Source of the DNA: Gluconobacter morbifer G707
Lineage (GTDB): Bacteria; Pseudomonadota; Alphaproteobacteria; Acetobacterales; Acetobacteraceae
Length of the DNA: 64,000 nt
Direction: 5' to 3'
NCBI RefSeq assembly: GCF_000234355.1
Contig: NZ_AGQV01000001.1
Span: 248,001 to 312,000 of the forward strand
Within the stretch, counting starts at the first letter, position 1; each line of letters begins with the position of its first letter. Both the position numbers and the translations under genes were made by a program. Under the pieces are notes generated by a model, which did not search any database, was not told where the DNA came from, and saw only the letters and a program-made list of their open reading frames with translations. This document shows, piece after piece, positions 44,434 to 52,000 of this stretch.

Positions 44434-45998
44434 TGAAATATCTTCCCGTGCTTTTCGTCCTGCTGGCTGCTGTGCTGGTAACACCCCTGCACGCGCAGTC
44501 TCCGGCTGTTTCCGCCTCCACAGTCGTTGTTCCCGGCGCGCAGAATGCAACGGATCTGCCCTGGGCCTCGGACGGTGAGGCCAATGTTCCTTATGTTTTC
44601 CATGATCCGGCGCATGAATCGCGTCTGACCGGTTTCGAGTATGAGCTGGTCAATGCCATTGCCGAACGCCTGCACCGCAAGGCGCGCTTCATCCAGAATG
44701 ACTGGGACGGACTGATCCCCGGCCTTTCCCGCGGCATGTACAGCATGGTTCTGGATGGCATCGAGATGACGCCGGAGCACAAGGCTGCCGTCCTGTTCTC
44801 CCGTCCGTATTACGTGACGAGCGAACGGATCATCCTGCGCAAGGATGAAAACGGCCTCGACACGCTGGAGGCCCTGCGCGGGCATATTGTCGGAACGATC
44901 AAGGATACGATGGCCGAGCGGATGCTGCGCCGGCAGGGTGATTCCACCATCCGGTCCTATGAGGAAGAGACGAATGCGTTCTCGGATCTGCGGAACGGCC
45001 GCCTTGACGCCATCCTGCTTGATGCGCCGATCGCCCTTTATTACGGCAGCATCTCCAGTGACATGAAACTGGTCGGCGCGCCGATCGGGAGCATGGAATA
45101 CGGCATTGCGTTTTCGCCGGACAGCCGTGCCCTGCGCGATCAGGTGGATGGCGTGCTGGGTGATCTGATCCATGACGGGACGCTTCATCGCATTCTGGCG
45201 CGATGGAATCTGTGGACGCCCCTGATGGCGAACTATACTGGCGATACCAGTCAGCCGGATATCGTGCCGACGGAATGGAACCGGTATCGGGACGCCATGG
45301 CGGATACGACCGGCAATGGCTGGCGGCCGCTCCTGCATCGTTATGTCAGTTTCCTGCCACTGATTGGCCGGGCCGCGCTGATGACGCTGGCCGTCTCGGC
45401 TCTGGCCATGGTTCTGGCCGTGGCGCTGGGTCTGCTGCTGGCGCTATCCCGCCATTACGGTGCGGCTCCGCTGCGGATTCTGGCGGGGATTTATGTCGAA
45501 GTGGTGCGCGGAACACCGCTGCTGATTCAGGTGCTGTTCATTTTCTATGGTCTGCCGGCGTTCGGCATCCGGCTGTCGCCTTTCATGGCGGGTGTTCTTT
45601 CGCTCGGCCTGAACTATGCCGCCTATGAAGCCGAGAACTACCGCGCCGGGCTTCTTTCCGTGCCGCGCGGACAGATGGAAGCAGCCATCGCCCTGAACAT
45701 GACGCATTTTCAGGCGCTGCGGCTGGTCATCGTGCCGCAGGCCTTCCGGACGGTCGTTCCCGTCATGACGAACGACTTCATTTCGCTTTTGAAGGACAGT
45801 TCGCTCGTGTCCGTCATTACCCTGACGGAACTCAGCCAGACTTATGTGCGCCTGTCATCCACCTATTACGACTATTTCGGGACGGGCCTGATGGTTGGTG
45901 CGGCCTATCTGCTGCTGGGCCTGCCTTTCGTGCGCCTTGCCCGCATGGCGGAACGGCGCCTCGGGCGCGGAATGGGTGGCCATATCGGTCATCACTGA
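44433..45998 (+). CDS. Fused substrate-binding protein and permease of an amino-acid ABC importer
   Basis: 521 residues. Signal KYLPVLFVLLAAVLVTPLHA, then a bilobed SBP_bac_3 domain (about 45-285: LTGFEYELVNAIAERLHRKA, FIQNDWDGLIPGLSRGMYSM, FSRPYYVTSERIILR, RLDAILLDAPIALYY), then a HisM/GlnP permease (about 310-515: LLALSRHYGAAPLRILAGIY, VEVVRGTPLLIQVLFIFYGL) with EAA-like loop VPRGQMEAAIALNMT. Tethering the receptor to the channel removes the free periplasmic binding protein; two chains per transporter would give two receptors. Substrate probably a polar amino acid, unproven. Confidence 0.92.
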   Translation: MKYLPVLFVLLAAVLVTPLHAQSPAVSASTVVVPGAQNATDLPWASDGEANVPYVFHDPAHESRLTGFEYELVNAIAERLHRKARFIQNDWDGLIPGLSRGMYSMVLDGIEMTPEHKAAVLFSRPYYVTSERIILRKDENGLDTLEALRGHIVGTIKDTMAERMLRRQGDSTIRSYEEETNAFSDLRNGRLDAILLDAPIALYYGSISSDMKLVGAPIGSMEYGIAFSPDSRALRDQVDGVLGDLIHDGTLHRILARWNLWTPLMANYTGDTSQPDIVPTEWNRYRDAMADTTGNGWRPLLHRYVSFLPLIGRAALMTLAVSALAMVLAVALGLLLALSRHYGAAPLRILAGIYVEVVRGTPLLIQVLFIFYGLPAFGIRLSPFMAGVLSLGLNYAAYEAENYRAGLLSVPRGQMEAAIALNMTHFQALRLVIVPQAFRTVVPVMTNDFISLLKDSSLVSVITLTELSQTYVRLSSTYYDYFGTGLMVGAAYLLLGLPFVRLARMAERRLGRGMGGHIGHH

Positions 45999-46077
45999 CC
46001 TGGGCGCCTCCCGGGAGGGAGTACTTCCTAGGTTGCTGTCCAGGTCTGGTGCGCCGCTCTGCTCCGGCCCGGTTTGG

Positions 46078-47022
46078 TCAGCTTGGGCGCGGGGCCGAAG
46101 GGTCCATGGTGAGGGAGGGGGACAGGGTTTGCGGATCGAGCGTCCCGTCAAAACCCCGACGCAGGACCGTACTCCAGCGCACCATCCAGCGATCCAGATC
46201 CCCGATGAAGCGGGCAGCATCGGGATTGCTGTGGATGGCGGTCTTGTTCCAGTACTGGGGCGGAGCCAGAAGCTGGCGCGAGCCTTCCTCGATGGGGGCG
46301 ACCAGTGTTTCCACGGTCTCGATATTCACGCTGTCCTTGCTTTGGAACGCAGCATGATACCAGCCGACATTGATCATCAGCGTCGGGATGGGGAAGCCGA
46401 GGGTCCGCATCCGGTTGAAGGCGGCGGTAATGAACGGATCGGTGCTGACCGTCTTGTTCGCCAGCACGGCATTGCTGGTATAGCTGCATTCCTGCGATAC
46501 GCCGGGCTTTTCGACGATATGGGAAGCATAGTCCCGGTCATCATGGCACGGCGTTTCGAGTTGCTCCGCAAAGTCGGCGGACAGAGGCTGCTGCGTCGCA
46601 CGCGCGACGATCACGCCAGAGACGACGCCCCGGTCCGTCCGGGCCAGGACCTGTTGTGACAGTTCGCCCTTCGGCCCGCTCCGGGCTGTCAGGATCGGGT
46701 GCCAGTCACCGGCCGGAAGCGGTAGGATGCGACCCGCAATGGTCAGGCTGCCACGCTCCGTAATGCCCGGATCGGGGATGCCGACCTGATCTGCGGGGCT
46801 GTCGGGGGCATTGCCACCCGGACCGTTCGGTCCGGGACCGCCTGGGCCCTGCGGTCCGGAAGCGGACGGATGCTGGCCCGGAAGATGACCGGGGAGCCAC
46901 GGCATGGCCTTTTTCAGGGCAGGCGTGGGGTAGAACGCCGCCAGTCCCAGCGCACCCACCGTCATGCAGAGGCTGGTGCGCCAGAGGGGCGCGCGCCGCC
47001 AGAGTCGTCCAAATGCCGTCAT
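46078..47022 (-). CDS. Single-pass membrane protein with Pro/Gly linker, third gene of the AAA+ operon
   Basis: 314 residues: Arg-rich start (GRLWRRAPLWR), one membrane helix (TSLCMTVGALGLAAFYPTPA, about 16-34), a linker rich in Gly/Pro (about 46-80, PQGPGGPGPNGPGGNAPDSP) and a roughly 230-residue domain predicted outside the cytoplasm: GRILPLPAGDWHPILTARSG, VVSGVIVARATQQPL, LETPCHDDRDYASHIVEK and LGFPIPTLMINVGWYHAAFQ. Two Cys (about 154 and 174) could form a disulfide. No family recognised. It starts three bases after the AAA+ gene ends, so they are one unit. Confidence 0.7.
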   Translation of the reverse strand: MTAFGRLWRRAPLWRTSLCMTVGALGLAAFYPTPALKKAMPWLPGHLPGQHPSASGPQGPGGPGPNGPGGNAPDSPADQVGIPDPGITERGSLTIAGRILPLPAGDWHPILTARSGPKGELSQQVLARTDRGVVSGVIVARATQQPLSADFAEQLETPCHDDRDYASHIVEKPGVSQECSYTSNAVLANKTVSTDPFITAAFNRMRTLGFPIPTLMINVGWYHAAFQSKDSVNIETVETLVAPIEEGSRQLLAPPQYWNKTAIHSNPDAARFIGDLDRWMVRWSTVLRRGFDGTLDPQTLSPSLTMDPSAPRPS

Positions 47023-47025
47023 GAA

Positions 47026-48297
47026 CTAGTGGCTCATCCGTCCGAGCTGCGCCTCGGTATCGCTGGCGATCTCCGCCACCACGCCGTCGTCCCCCACAAC
47101 GAGACGCACGCGCTTGGCGCCCTGCTGCCGGGCAATGATAAGGCTTTCGCTGACCATATCCTCGATGGAGCGCACAAGGTCGCGCGCGCTGGCGCCGGTG
47201 CCGAGGTTCTTCTGTCTCTGCATGACCTGGAACAGCACGACAGGATCGATGCCGCCGGTTTCCACATGCAGGCCATATCCTTCGATCATGGCCTCGATTT
47301 CCAGTGCGGCCACCCGCGCCAGATCCAGTCCACGCAGGGCCCGGAACACGAAGATCCGGTCCAGACGGTTCAGCACTTCCGGTGCGAAGCCGGACTTGCG
47401 CAGGGCTTCGACCGACTCGGCGCGCATTTTCTCGGGCTCGTTCTCCAGCCGGTCCGCAATCTCGGTCAGGGCTTCGGTCGCGACGTTGGAGGTCAGCATG
47501 AAAATGGCGCGCGTCGTGGAAACCTGCTCGCCGGTGGAGGCTTCTGTGACGTGGCCGTCGTTCCAGGCGGTCAGGAATTTCTTGAAAACGTCCGGATGGG
47601 CTTTCTCGATTTCGTCGAGGAGGACCACGGCGTCCGGATGTTCCTTGAGGCCTCCGGTCAGTTTGCCGAAGGTATCCGAGCCGACATACCCTTTCGGAGA
47701 GCCGAAAAGCTGTGTCGCGGCATGGGGGCTCGACATCTGCGTCATGTCGAAATGCAGCAGGGGCCGGTCCATCTGTTTGGAGATCTGTTTGGCCAGATAG
47801 GTCTTGCCGGTTCCCGGAGGGCCGGCGAGCAGAAAGATGCCGACCGGTTTGCCGCGGACCTGAAGCGCGAGGCGGCGGCGCAACTGCTGGGCAATGTCCT
47901 CGCAGACGCTGTCCTGCCCGATGACACGGGCGCGCAGTGAAGCCGCCAGTTCCTCGGCGTCGATGACGGCGTCACGCTGTTCGCGGGCCATGAGTTCCTC
48001 AAGGGCTCCGCGGTTTGTCAGGCGGCTGAGAACGTCCATGATGAGACCTTTCCTGCGGCGCAGTCCGCGACGCGCCAGTTTTTCCGCTGAAACTTCATAT
48101 GCCAGACCGGAAACGGTCAGCAACGCTCCAATGCCCGCAAGCGGAAGATAGAACCGCCGGCCCCATTCAAGGGCAGCCCAGAACCCGTCGAGAGACAGGT
48201 GCAGCATGACCGCGACCTGAATGACTGCAAGGATCAGGAACGCCGCCATCATCAGGGGCATGGCCCGGTTGAGCATGGGAACGATGGACTTGAACAC
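47026..48297 (-). CDS. Membrane-anchored single-ring Clp-type AAA+ ATPase
   Basis: 423 residues. Two N-terminal membrane helices (about 12-34 and 50-68), a basic stretch, then one AAA+ module of the ClpB/ClpA second-ring type: Walker A AGPPGTGKT at 158-166, pore loop KGYVGSDTF with Tyr204, Walker B AVVLLDEIEKAH at 223-234, sensor-1 LTSNVA, Arg-finger region PEVLNRLDRIFVF and a sensor-2-like ASARDLVRSIEDM with C-terminal small domain. No N-domain, no first ring, no coiled-coil middle domain, no I/L-G-F/L tripeptide for ClpP docking. A threading unfoldase or remodeller at the cytoplasmic face is likely. It sits between two single-pass proteins. Confidence 0.85.
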   Translation of the reverse strand: MFKSIVPMLNRAMPLMMAAFLILAVIQVAVMLHLSLDGFWAALEWGRRFYLPLAGIGALLTVSGLAYEVSAEKLARRGLRRRKGLIMDVLSRLTNRGALEELMAREQRDAVIDAEELAASLRARVIGQDSVCEDIAQQLRRRLALQVRGKPVGIFLLAGPPGTGKTYLAKQISKQMDRPLLHFDMTQMSSPHAATQLFGSPKGYVGSDTFGKLTGGLKEHPDAVVLLDEIEKAHPDVFKKFLTAWNDGHVTEASTGEQVSTTRAIFMLTSNVATEALTEIADRLENEPEKMRAESVEALRKSGFAPEVLNRLDRIFVFRALRGLDLARVAALEIEAMIEGYGLHVETGGIDPVVLFQVMQRQKNLGTGASARDLVRSIEDMVSESLIIARQQGAKRVRLVVGDDGVVAEIASDTEAQLGRMSH

Positions 48298-48309
48298 CGG
48301 GCGGGTTCC

Positions 48310-48909
48310 TTACTGCACGATCACATTGAGCAGGATGCGCTGGTCAAGCGCCGTCAGACTGGGCAGCACTTCCGGTCCAAGCGCGGTCAGGGCGCCAATG
48401 GTCAGGGCCGGGGCGTGGGGCATTGTTACAGGTGCGATGGTGATCTGGCCAGCCTCTGCAATAGGCAGGACCAGATGCTGGAACTTGCCGGTCAGCACCA
48501 CCCGCTGTGTCAGGCCCGAGACCGTGACGTCGATGGTCTGTCCAACCTGTCCCGCCGCATCGAGGACCGGCATTTCCACCAGCCGCATCTCCCCCCGCTT
48601 TACGGCCGCCAGGATACGGGCCTGTTCATCCGCGCTGAAGCCCGTGCGGGCCAGCGCGGTACGGGCTTTGGCGGGAGGAAGCATGGAGAGCTGGGCCGCC
48701 GCAGTCAGGGTCGGTGTGTTGCTGGCGGGGGCATTATGTCCCGGTGGCGCCGGGGCGGGCGCGGGAGAAGGTGCGCCATGCGAATAAAAAAAGGCGCCGG
48801 CACCGACCGTCAGGGCGGCCAGCAGGCCACCGCCTGCCCATGCTGCCTTGCTGTGGCTGGCAGACTCGTCAGGAAGCGGTTGGGGGCGGGGCTCGGGCTG
48901 AGAAGTCAT
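48310..48909 (-). CDS. Single-pass membrane protein with Pro/Ala linker, first gene of the AAA+ operon
   Basis: 199 residues: short Pro-rich cytoplasmic tail, one membrane helix (AAWAGGGLLAALTVGAGAFF, about 22-42), an Ala/Pro linker (SPAPAPAPPGHNAPAS) and an extracytoplasmic domain with a helical hairpin (LSMLPPAKARTALARTGFSA, DEQARILAAVKRGEMRLVEM) followed by beta-rich sequence (QTIDVTVSGLTQRVVLTGKF). No family recognised. It ends 12 bp before the AAA+ gene. A 14-bp palindrome lies 50 bp upstream of the ATG and may be its operator. Confidence 0.7.
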   Translation of the reverse strand: MTSQPEPRPQPLPDESASHSKAAWAGGGLLAALTVGAGAFFYSHGAPSPAPAPAPPGHNAPASNTPTLTAAAQLSMLPPAKARTALARTGFSADEQARILAAVKRGEMRLVEMPVLDAAGQVGQTIDVTVSGLTQRVVLTGKFQHLVLPIAEAGQITIAPVTMPHAPALTIGALTALGPEVLPSLTALDQRILLNVIVQ

Positions 48910-48958
48910 TATGCTCTCATCTCACTCTCTGGGCTGCATCAAGGCAAGAGGCTTACCC

Positions 48959-48972
48959 TTACAGAAGTGTAA
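48959..48972. promoter_or_regulatory. Perfect palindrome upstream of the AAA+ operon
   Basis: TTACAGAAGTGTAA: half-site TTACA and its exact complement TGTAA around GAAG, 50 bp before the first gene of the membrane AAA+ operon and in the gap shared with the divergent rimP operon. It could bind a dimeric regulator. Seen in sequence; role inferred. Confidence 0.4.
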
Positions 48973-49125
48973 ACAAATCTTTCGACTCGGTGGTTTTGGG
49001 CACAGGTATTTTTCACACCGGCTCTGAGAAGGGGAACATTTCCAAAGACGTCAGGCTCCTCTTGCGTCGGTATCGCAGGTGACCTACATAAGACGCATTC
49101 CATTCATCTTCCGCTCTTATCGGGG

Positions 49126-49151
49126 GGTGGCCCTGACGGGCCGCCTTTTTT
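49126..49151 (+). terminator. Leader terminator/attenuator immediately before rimP
   Basis: GGTGGCCC (49126-49133), loop TGAC, GGGCCGCC (49138-49145) with one G-U pair, then six T (49146-49151). The rimP start codon follows four bases later. An intrinsic terminator between promoter and operon can attenuate the nusA operon; NusA control of its own operon through leader terminators is known in E. coli. It cannot be serving a plus-strand gene upstream, because none exists. Confidence 0.85.
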
Positions 49152-49154
49152 GTC

Positions 49155-49766
49155 TTGGCTCAACAGCATCCCACTTCCGACATCGACCTTCCCCACCTGA
49201 CGGGACTGGAAGCCCGTATCGCGGAGCGCATTGCGCCGACTCTGCTGGATCTGGGGTACGAACTCGTGCGCCTGTCGGTTCTGGGGCGCGATACGCCGAC
49301 CATCCAGATCATGGCGGACAAGGCCGATGGCTCCCTGATTTCGGTAGAAGACTGCGAGCAGATCAGTCATGCCGCTGGCGCCATTCTCGATGTGGATGAT
49401 CCCATTCCGGGGGCATGGATGCTGGAGGTCTCTTCCGCTGGAATCGACCGTCCGCTGACACGCGCCAAGGACTGGGAGCGATTCGCCGGGCACCTTGCCA
49501 AGGCGGAGCTGGATGTTCCCCTGAACGGCCGCCGCCGCTTTTCCGGTACCGTGCTGGGCGCGCGCGATGGCAAGGCGCTGATTCGTCTGGACGACGGAAG
49601 CGAAGCGGAACTGCCTCTGGTGGATATCCGCAAGGCCCGTCTGGTCCTGACCGATGCGCTGATCGAGGCAAGTGCCACCCTTGCGGGTGTCACCACGCAG
49701 GATGAAGACGGCGAGGAAGAGCGCCGTGTTCCCAAACTGAATCCCAAGAAGCCGGGGAAGAAGTGA
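49155..49766 (+). CDS. rimP: Ribosome maturation factor RimP
   Basis: 203 residues from a TTG start. RimP assists 30S assembly. Core: [60 protein letters not shown] and [20 protein letters not shown], then the SH3-like C-terminal part, with an extra charged tail ([20 protein letters not shown]). No Shine-Dalgarno is visible because the leader terminator occupies that place; no better in-frame start exists before the conserved core. First gene of rimP-nusA-ylxR-infB-rbfA. Confidence 0.93.
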   Translation: MAQQHPTSDIDLPHLTGLEARIAERIAPTLLDLGYELVRLSVLGRDTPTIQIMADKADGSLISVEDCEQISHAAGAILDVDDPIPGAWMLEVSSAGIDRPLTRAKDWERFAGHLAKAELDVPLNGRRRFSGTVLGARDGKALIRLDDGSEAELPLVDIRKARLVLTDALIEASATLAGVTTQDEDGEEERRVPKLNPKKPGKK

Positions 49767-49800
49767 TGACCCGTCTCATGCTGGCTGGAGGTCCGATCTG

Positions 49801-51348
49801 ATGGACACGTCTGTTACCCGTCCTGAACTGCTGCTTGTGGCAGATGCGGTTTCGCGCGAGAAAAACATCGACCGCGAGGAAGTCCTGGAAGCGATGGAGC
49901 AGGCCATCCAGAAGGCCGGGCGCGCAAAATACGGGCACGAGAAGGACATCCGTGCCACCATCGACCGCAAGACCGGTGAAGTGCGTCTGAGTCGCTGGAC
50001 CGAAGCTGTCGAGCATGTCGAGAACGAGGACACCCAGATCCCGCTCGCCATCGCCCGCAAGTTCCAGCCGGATATCGAGCTTGGCGGCCATCTGGTCGAC
50101 CCTCTGCCGCCGATCGATTTCGGACGGATTGCCGCGCAGACGGCCAAGCAGGTCATCGTGCAGCGTGTCCGGGAATATGAGCGCAAGCGCCAGTATAACG
50201 AGTTCAAGGACCGGGTGGGTGAGATCGTCAACGGGACCGTCAAGCGGACCGAGTACGGCAACCTCATGGTCGAGATCGGCAATGCCGAGGGGCTTCTGCG
50301 CCGGGATGAACTGATCCCGCGTGAATCCTTCCGGAATTCCGACCGTGTCCGCGCCTATATCTATGACGTGCGTGACGAGCCGCGTGGTCCGCAGATTTTC
50401 CTGTCCCGGACACATCCGGCTTTCCTGGCGAAGCTGTTTGCGCAGGAAGTGCCGGAAATCTATGACGGCATCATCGAGATCAAGGCTGTGGCCCGTGATC
50501 CGGGATCCCGTGCCAAGATGGCGGTCGTGTCGCGTGATGCGTCCATTGACCCTGTCGGGGCGTGTGTCGGTATGCGTGGTTCGCGTGTGCAGGCTGTCGT
50601 GGCGGAACTCCAGGGCGAAAAGATCGACATCATCCCTTGGAGTGCACAGGCTGCGACCTTCGTAGTGAACGCCCTTGCTCCGGCGGAAGTCAGCAAGGTC
50701 GTGATGGACGAGGAGGCCGGGCGCGTCGAAGTCGTGGTGCCGGACGAGCAGCTTTCGCTGGCCATCGGCCGTCGTGGACAAAACGTGCGTCTGGCCAGCC
50801 AGCTGACGCGGTGGGACATTGATATCCTGACCGAAGCCGAGGAATCGGAGCGTCGTCAGGAAGAGTTCCGCAAGCGTAGTTCACTGTTCGTGGACGCGCT
50901 GGACGTGGATGACGTGATTGCCAGTCTGCTGGTGACGGAAGGCTTCCACACCATCGAGGAACTGGCCTATGCGGATGCCAACGAGCTGCACGACATCGAA
51001 GGTTTCGATGAGAGTGTGGCTGAGGAGCTGATGCTGCGTGCCAATGACTATCTGGCGGGCAAGGAGCATGAGCTGGACGACAAGCGCAAGGCGCTTGGCG
51101 TGACGGATGATGTGGCTGCGCTGGGGACATTCACGAACCAGATGCTGGTGACGCTGGGCGAAAAGGGCGTCAAGACCCTTGATGACCTTGCTGATCTGGC
51201 AGGTGACGAACTGGTGGACATCTTTGGCGAGGACGTCATGGATGAGGACACGGCCAATGAGATCATCATGGCGGCCCGTGCCCACTGGTTCGAAGATGAC
51301 GACTCGGCGGTCGAAGACAAGAAAGACGGGGAGTCGACCGACGTCTGA
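49801..51348 (+). CDS. nusA: Transcription factor NusA
   Basis: 515 residues, with GGAGG before the ATG. Order of domains: N-terminal RNA-polymerase-binding region, S1 domain (about 135-200, [20 protein letters not shown]), KH1 ([20 protein letters not shown]) and KH2 ([20 protein letters not shown]), then two acidic helical repeats at the C-terminus ([20 protein letters not shown] and [20 protein letters not shown]). It controls pausing, termination and antitermination. The C-terminal repeats are the form that touches the RNAP alpha subunit. Confidence 0.98.
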   Translation: MDTSVTRPELLLVADAVSREKNIDREEVLEAMEQAIQKAGRAKYGHEKDIRATIDRKTGEVRLSRWTEAVEHVENEDTQIPLAIARKFQPDIELGGHLVDPLPPIDFGRIAAQTAKQVIVQRVREYERKRQYNEFKDRVGEIVNGTVKRTEYGNLMVEIGNAEGLLRRDELIPRESFRNSDRVRAYIYDVRDEPRGPQIFLSRTHPAFLAKLFAQEVPEIYDGIIEIKAVARDPGSRAKMAVVSRDASIDPVGACVGMRGSRVQAVVAELQGEKIDIIPWSAQAATFVVNALAPAEVSKVVMDEEAGRVEVVVPDEQLSLAIGRRGQNVRLASQLTRWDIDILTEAEESERRQEEFRKRSSLFVDALDVDDVIASLLVTEGFHTIEELAYADANELHDIEGFDESVAEELMLRANDYLAGKEHELDDKRKALGVTDDVAALGTFTNQMLVTLGEKGVKTLDDLADLAGDELVDIFGEDVMDEDTANEIIMAARAHWFEDDDSAVEDKKDGESTDV

Positions 51349-52000
51349 AATTTCTGATACCGATAATGGTCCCGTTCGCGGCGCTCTCGGGCGTCGTGTT
51401 TCAGAGCGGCGCTGCATCGTTACACGAGAGCAGAAGCCGCCTGAATGCATGATCCGTTTCGTGGTCGGCCCGGATAACAGGGTCGTCCCCGATCTGGCCG
51501 CAAAGCTGCCGGGACGGGGAATGTGGTTGAGTGCCAGCCGGGATGTGTTAGATAGCGCCCGCACACGACAGGCTTTTGCCCGCGCGGCCAAAGCCCAGGT
51601 GATCGTACCGGACGGACTGGCGGATCTCGTCAGGGCCGGTCTGGTGCAGCGGATGTTGGACGCCGTCAGTCTGGCCCGGCGAGCGGGGCAGACTGTCTGT
51701 GGGTTTCAGAAATGCCGGGAGTGGTTGACTTCCGGCAGGGCAGGGGTGGTGATCCGTTCGGAAAGTGCTAGTCCGGACGAGTTCTCCAGACTGGTGTCGG
51801 GCCGGCGGTCTCTGCCGGTGGTGACAGTTCCCGATCGGGTCCTGGCTTCGGCGTTCGGTCGGGACCGAGCGGTCTATGCTGTGATGGCGCCAGGCGCGCT
51901 GACACAGCGTTTGATCGCCGAATATGAGAGATTTTCGGGAGTGGCAGGACGTCCGCTCCCAGCCCCTGAGGGGGGCAACAAGGAACAGGCGGAACTATGA
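51296..52000 (+). CDS. YlxR (DUF448) - L7Ae-like RNA-binding fusion
   Basis: About 234 residues. Residues 30-90 are YlxR/DUF448 ([40 protein letters not shown]), and from about 110 an L7Ae-type fold ([34 protein letters not shown], ending [13 protein letters not shown]). The fusion is common in alphaproteobacterial nusA operons and is thought to bind RNA. Start uncertain: ATG 51296 overlaps the nusA end by 53 bp; no start with a good ribosome site is present in the gap. The stop overlaps infB (ATGA). Confidence 0.85.
   Translation: MTTRRSKTRKTGSRPTSEISDTDNGPVRGALGRRVSERRCIVTREQKPPECMIRFVVGPDNRVVPDLAAKLPGRGMWLSASRDVLDSARTRQAFARAAKAQVIVPDGLADLVRAGLVQRMLDAVSLARRAGQTVCGFQKCREWLTSGRAGVVIRSESASPDEFSRLVSGRRSLPVVTVPDRVLASAFGRDRAVYAVMAPGALTQRLIAEYERFSGVAGRPLPAPEGGNKEQAEL

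Noticed and set aside
46078-48909. Type VI secretion ClpV or FtsH-like protease
   Set aside because: Only one AAA+ ring, no N-domain, no zinc protease motif HExxH, and no secretion genes nearby.
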